From the NCBI GenBank assembly GCA_022592445.1, contig JABYQR010000021.1, forward strand, positions 1 to 64,000: DNA of 64,000 nucleotides. Direction: 5' to 3'. Positions 56,701-64,000 of this stretch are shown piece after piece. How positions within the stretch are numbered: the first letter of the stretch is position 1; the number at the start of each line of letters is the position of its first letter. The notes beneath the pieces are model-generated. The model did not search any database and was not told the DNA's origin. It saw only the letters and a list, made by a program, of their open reading frames with translations. This stretch comes from Cytidiella melzeri. Taxonomy: Eukaryota > Basidiomycota > Agaricomycetes > Polyporales > Irpicaceae. Made by a program: the position numbers and the translations under genes.

Positions 56701-57509
56701 TGAGGTAACTGTACAATTGCTCGTACAGATCGACAAACTCGTGCAGCTTCTGGAATCTCCTGTGTTCACATGTGAGTGTATGTCCCTCCATATCTTGAGC
56801 TTGAGCTAATTTATTGGGCAGACCTCCGCCTGCAATTATTGGAACCTGAGAAATATCCGCACTTGTTCAAGTGTCTCTACGGCCTCCTCATGCTGCTCCC
56901 GCAGAGCTCAGCTTTCGTCTCTCTACGAAATCGGCTGAGCGCGGTCAACTCAGCAGGCTTTCTTCATATTGCGCCTAAATCGTGTGTAACGTCAGGTTTT
57001 CGCCTGGTTTGTTGCTGACTGTACCCTACACTAGAAGCCTGACAAACGTCTCTGCGACACGTTCAAAGCTCGGGAGGGAAGACATCAAATGGTCAGAACT
57101 ATTGTCGCATTTTCGGAACGTCCAGAACAGACACGAGAAGTCTCGGAGACAAAGCAGCGGAGAAGCAGACTTTTTACCTGCCCCCGACCTCTCATCTGCG
57201 GCCGACAAGTTGTCCGGCACGTCGCCTACGTCTGCTAACACTAATGGGAATTTAGCAAAACCTCCGGTAAGGCGTAGAGTCACTGGTACGAGTGTCATAG
57301 AACGGCCGCCGTCTCGTGCACTTTCTCCTTTGAATCCAAGAGCGCGGGGAGCGAGTGCTATAGGACCGAGTACTCTCGGTAGTCAGGGTGGTGGAGGACA
57401 GACTGTACTAGCCCCGGCGTTGACTGCTGGAGGACCAGCCAGTCCCACTTTTGTTCAGAACCCGAAACAACCGGGGAAGCGGACTTCGAGCGTTAGTCGA
57501 AAGACATAG
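53721..57509 (+). CDS. VAC14: Vac14, scaffold of the Fab1/PIKfyve lipid-kinase complex
   Basis: Fourteen exons (53721-53724, 53778-53850, 53904-54225, 54276-54658, 54719-55032, 55090-55173, 55226-55917, 55977-56042, 56101-56313, 56366-56470, 56520-56641, 56692-56771, 56822-56981, 57035-57509) give 1030 residues. The first coding exon is 4 nt (ATGG). HEAT-repeat blocks are clear: [114 protein letters not shown]. The conserved C-terminal domain includes [20 protein letters not shown] and [21 protein letters not shown] Ser/Pro/Thr-rich insert lies at about residues 420-550 and the tail is disordered. It holds Fab1 and Fig4 together to make PI(3,5)P2 on the vacuole/endosome. Confidence 0.93.
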
Positions 57510-57699
57510 TGCTCTTCAAACACATGGGATACTGCGTTGCACATACTCTTACATGGTTATTGGTGTCGAGCGGATTATACCACGTCGTGTTGGCGGATAT
57601 CGTCTAAATTACTGTACTACAATAGGATATAGATGAAAACAAGCACAGTTACGCTACAGCAGAAGACAGATGAGGAGAGTCGGTCAACATATGCTAGTG

Positions 57700-58919
57700 C
57701 TATTGGCTCGACCGCGGTGCCAAAATGTTCCTACGAACTGTAGAGATGTCTTCGTCGGATAGATGAGCGTATGCCTTGAGATAAGCTTCTACACCACCGT
57801 ACTTCTCGTCTATCAACCTGAGAAATGCTATCATGACCTCTTTTCTGCAGGAGCACAGAGCCTCAGTTGGGTTTGATGGGATCCGCAAACAGCACGTACC
57901 GCGAGGTTAACATGTTCAAAGCTTTCTCGTTATCAGCAGCAAACATGGGCACTTTCGCCAAGCGTTCCATGACCAATGCACGGATAGGTTCGCGACCGAC
58001 CCGTGTTAGCGAATAGTCCTCCGCGATCGCGTCATCATCAACACCGGCTAGCTACGGGTATTCCTTGAATTTGGTTGAGGCACTTGTGAACGGTGAAACG
58101 CACCTTCAGAAATAGCGCTGCTGCAACTCCTGTCCTATCTTTGCCAGCTATACATTGTCAGCATGGCACGCCTGAAAGCTAAGATGTGAAATTGTGAAAT
58201 TCACCTGTGCAATGGAACATGCATCCGCTGTCTGGATGATCTCTTACATGTCGGAATATTGCGCCAAAAGCGGGGCCGCCATGTTCCAGTATTTGCGAGT
58301 AGAGTTCCATGAAGGCCTTGAATTGCGAGGTTTGCAAGTACAGACGATCGCATGGCGAAACATACTTACTTCGGTCTTCCCGCTCGCATACAGCTCGAAT
58401 CGCCTAGACAGCATGTGTTGCGTAAGTAAAGGGGCGGATAATTTCAACAAATGGCGAACTTACGCACTTAGCCATCATCTCCGGAGTGTAATCCTCGTGC
58501 TTGAACACAGGCACTCTGACGACGTCGATACCTTCGATTACAGGACAAGGCGTATTGTACTTCTCGATCTCCGTGTCAGATCTCAGGTCGTACACAACTG
58601 TAACGCCTAGTTCTCTGAGACGATGTTGACCTGTAGGTCGTCAAGGCATGTACTAATGATGAGAACGTCTCGAATTCGAGCCACCCATCCTGCCTTAATG
58701 AAGGGGGTGCACATGACGGTACGTACCTTCTTCCGTTATTCTCGAAACCTCTCCTGACCGGTATAGTATATTTGGTTTGGTAATCATACCAGAATACTTT
58801 GTTGGATACAACCCAAGATCACGGACGTTAACCACTCCTGGGACAGAGACGAAAGGCAGCTTTGACAGCACTTCGCGCACATACTGAGGATCCAATGGGT
58901 CGAGGTCATCCATGGCCAT
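57700..58919 (-). CDS. PtpB-like dual-specificity protein phosphatase (Y_phosphatase3 family)
   Basis: Seven exons (58919-58727, 58630-58468, 58403-58370, 58316-58205, 58147-58104, 58051-57900, 57844-57700) give 280 residues. The fold is marked by FVSVPGVVNVRDLGLYPTKY, ILYRSGEVSRITEEG, TVVYDLRSDTEIEKY and the active site FHCTAGKDRTGV. The nucleophile is Cys166, and Arg172 binds phosphate. The Lys-Asp pair inside the loop (HCxxGKDRTG) is typical of the bacterial/fungal PtpB-type group, which can act on phosphoproteins and on phosphoinositides. AGVDDDAIAEDYSLTR follows, ending with VRRNILAPRSSQ. An in-frame ATG about 60 nt upstream (PSLALTAHPF...) could lengthen it. Convergent with VAC14, divergent from MCM6 (186 bp). 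Confidence 0.9.
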
Positions 58920-59045
58920 GATTTCCTTGCCGAGAGCACAGATAGAGTCGAATGGATGAGCAGTGAGTGCAAGTGAGGGCATCGCCGCCCAGCAGCCGCG
59001 GCCGTGCGCGCCTGTGTCTAGGGCAGGCGTTCTCGTGTTCAATGA

Positions 59046-59052
59046 ACGCGAC
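59046..59052 (+). promoter_or_regulatory. MCB-like ACGCGAC site in the MCM6/phosphatase promoter
   Basis: The core ACGCG of the MluI cell-cycle box occurs 54 bp upstream of the MCM6 ATG. MBF-type factors bind such sites in G1/S genes including MCMs of yeasts. One copy of a 5-bp core in a GC-rich genome is weak evidence. Confidence 0.3.
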
Positions 59053-59105
59053 TTCTTCGCCGACCACTGCACTCCCTTCAACGACCACCATCCTCGCGCC
59101 GTACC

Positions 59106-62401
<3,296 letters not shown>

Positions 62402-62680
62402 CTGTGCATTCGCAATTCAGTCGCTTTGCTTTCGATGGTACCTTTCTCTTCCCGCCTGTATGTTACATAGAATATAACCGTGTATCCTGTATTGGCGTCG
62501 TCAAACAAAATTGGCATATTAAGAAATTAGCTAGTGATACATTGAAATTGCGCTAGGATATACACAAGTAGCAGAGGAAATATATGTGCATTTAGATGCA
62601 GGGTATGGTGGTTCACGTGCGGGATATGGTATCATGAGGCGTACATGTGCGTTAGTCATGCCGGTCGTTGATTTCGTATA
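62402..62680. other. Intergenic between convergent MCM6 and formin genes
   Basis: 280 bp, AT-rich around 62480-62590, with no coding signal. Confidence 0.4.
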
Positions 62681-64000
62681 TCATTCAAGAGCCCTGCTGT
62701 TTCTACCTCCATCTAAGAATATCTTGTTGATAGGCCGCTGGGGTCTTTCTCTCCGTTTGCCAGTCCTCATACTGCGTATTGCCTGGTCAAGATCACCACG
62801 GCCGACAGACAATCCACCCGCCCGGCCTTGGGATGACGGCGGAGGTCGCAAGGTTTGTAGATTCTGGTCAGACTTCTTGATTGTCTGCGACTACAAACAC
62901 TCAGCCATGGAACAACATGCACAATAACATAACACACCTCTTCATCCGCTGCTGTAGCTGAAGGAGTTTCCACATTGATGGACGGTGTCTTCGGTGCTGC
63001 TTTCTGCTCAGCATCATGAACCTCCAAAGCCGCTTTCTGTTTCATAACCCGGGTTAAATCCGTACTGGGCCAGAAAGACATCTCCATACCTGCAGTGAAG
63101 AAGAAAACGATAGGATCATTGCAAAGAAATCTTCGGGCTTTGTAGCCTCAGATGACTCGGCGTTCTCCCCAAAGTATGTCAACAACAACTTTAACTCAGC
63201 TTCAACAGCTGTCGTCATCTTCGTTAAGGCGTCTACACTGGCGTCGACTGTAGTGGCGAAGGGCTATCACAATGTATGAGTGTGCTGAAGGTCTCACTGG
63301 ACAGTTGTGACGTACCTGCATGATCTGTACAAACCGGTCGTCTGAGAGCAAGCGGACCGTTTGCAGGTGCTTGACTTCAGCTTTGAGCTGGTTGAGGCCA
63401 GCAGATAGGGCTTGAACTGAACCAACGATTGTTTGCACAGACACTAATTCACAGGTCAAGACTTGTGTTAGGGTACGACAAACAGCAATGAACTCACCTC
63501 TGGCCGCAGCTTCGAGATGTGGCATATCTTCAATAAACGTTACGACACTAGGATCCGTGCCCAACAAGATCTTGGCAATATAATGGAGTAGTGTTGGGCA
63601 CTCTGGGCTCGCCCTAACCGTCCTCGTTTCTCGCAACTGTGGGGGTGAGCATGCTTTTCCGAGGTGAGTGAATATTATTTCCCACCTTGGATAGTGCATC
63701 AAGTTGGAAACCCCGAGCACCTCCTCGGAACGATGACCCGTTCAGAGCATTACCAACAGCAAGTACAGTCTAGACTCAGGTAAGTGATGTAACCTTCTGA
63801 TCGCACATTGTCCTTACCTGCAATACCCGCTTGAGGCGAGAAGATGAGCGCAGCTCGTGCGACGCATTTCTGACGATGTTGAGCTCTGGCCGAACTTCCT
63901 CAATCTCAATATCAAGCTTGCGGCGATAGATCATGCACTCGATACGCTGTGATAACCTTGGAATAGATATAATCTGATCTTCATGAGTAAGTATCAATAC
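62681..64000 (-). CDS. Formin, C-terminal FH2 domain and tail (runs off right edge)
   Basis: Seven exons are inside the window (64000-63818, 63769-63686, 63636-63498, 63443-63316, 63263-63090, 63036-62938, 62884-62681), giving 336 C-terminal residues; the first is cut by the edge. FH2 landmarks are QRIECMIYRRKLDIEIEEVR, VLAVGNALNGSSFRGGARGF, QLDALSKLRETRTVRASPEC and PTLLHYIAKILL. Then come LNQLKAEVKHLQTVRLLSDD and LKLLLTYFGENAESSEATKP. The tail after FH2 has a basic block resembling the autoregulatory (DAD-like) end of fungal formins: GRGDLDQAIRSMRTGKRRER, then PQRPINKIFLDGG. Formins nucleate and elongate unbranched actin filaments for cables, rings and tip growth. The GTPase-binding and FH1 parts lie outside the window. 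Confidence 0.93.

Noticed and set aside
58920..59081. Longer N-terminus for the PtpB-like phosphatase
   Set aside because: It would consume most of the divergent promoter with MCM6. The frame begins with TTG, and the internal ATG near 58983 has no family support.

Overview
This window reads as nuclear DNA of a filamentous basidiomycete, most likely an Agaricomycete. Genes are dense, on both strands, and cut by many short introns, mostly 47-65 nt, with GTAnGT or GTGnGT donors. The set is fungal: TVP38, PEX14, RIB1, VPS17, RRN3, AFG1, VAC14, TOM7, a PA14-containing GH3 beta-glucosidase, and a 7TM family of the DUF6534 kind that is typical of mushroom-forming fungi. I rebuilt 26 gene models by joining exons so that reading frame, splice sites and family motifs agree. 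For nearly all, the summed exon length is an exact multiple of three. No rRNA, tRNA, CRISPR array or transposon was found.

Layout. 0-3 kb: head of an acidic protein leaving the left edge, a small mitochondrial-type membrane protein, and TVP38. 3.9-8.6 kb: an M28B glutamate carboxypeptidase-like protease divergent from PEX14. 9.7-16.5 kb: a single-pass PPPY protein, GTP cyclohydrolase II (riboflavin) and the retromer subunit VPS17. 16.7-21.8 kb: a 5'-truncated M24 peptidase and a copper P1B-ATPase with four HMA-type modules. 22.4-23.9 kb: a decayed copy of the inositol-pyrophosphate synthase VIP1/PPIP5K. 24.3-33.5 kb: lipin (PAH1), NDUFB9, RRN3 and a uridine/ribonucleoside hydrolase. 33.7-38.2 kb: AFG1 and an unrecognised coiled-coil/SUMO-interacting/Cys-His protein.

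39.3-43.7 kb: a stand-alone SRA-YDG (modified-cytosine reader) protein and a 7TM gene with an unresolved centre. 44.6-52.3 kb: GH3 beta-glucosidase, an RNF220-like E3 ligase, TOM7 and eIF3f. 52.5-64 kb: UreF, VAC14, a PtpB-like phosphatase, MCM6 and the C-terminal part of a formin.

Most genes are housekeeping and unrelated in pathway, so I see no operon-like cluster. Themes do recur: membrane lipid and endosome traffic (TVP38, VPS17, VAC14, PAH1), organelle biogenesis (PEX14, TOM7, AFG1, NDUFB9) and metal handling (Cu-ATPase, UreF, M28). Neighbours are often divergent with 130-320 bp between starts, so several promoters are probably shared.

The least ordinary stretch is 35.6-44.5 kb. It holds the SRA-only reader, the SIM-bearing protein, the degenerate-looking 7TM gene, a possible protease remnant, and long non-coding intervals with repeats. 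The other unusual signals are the VIP1 relic, the truncated M24 gene beside the Cu-ATPase, and six non-canonical GC-AG introns among about 139 modelled.
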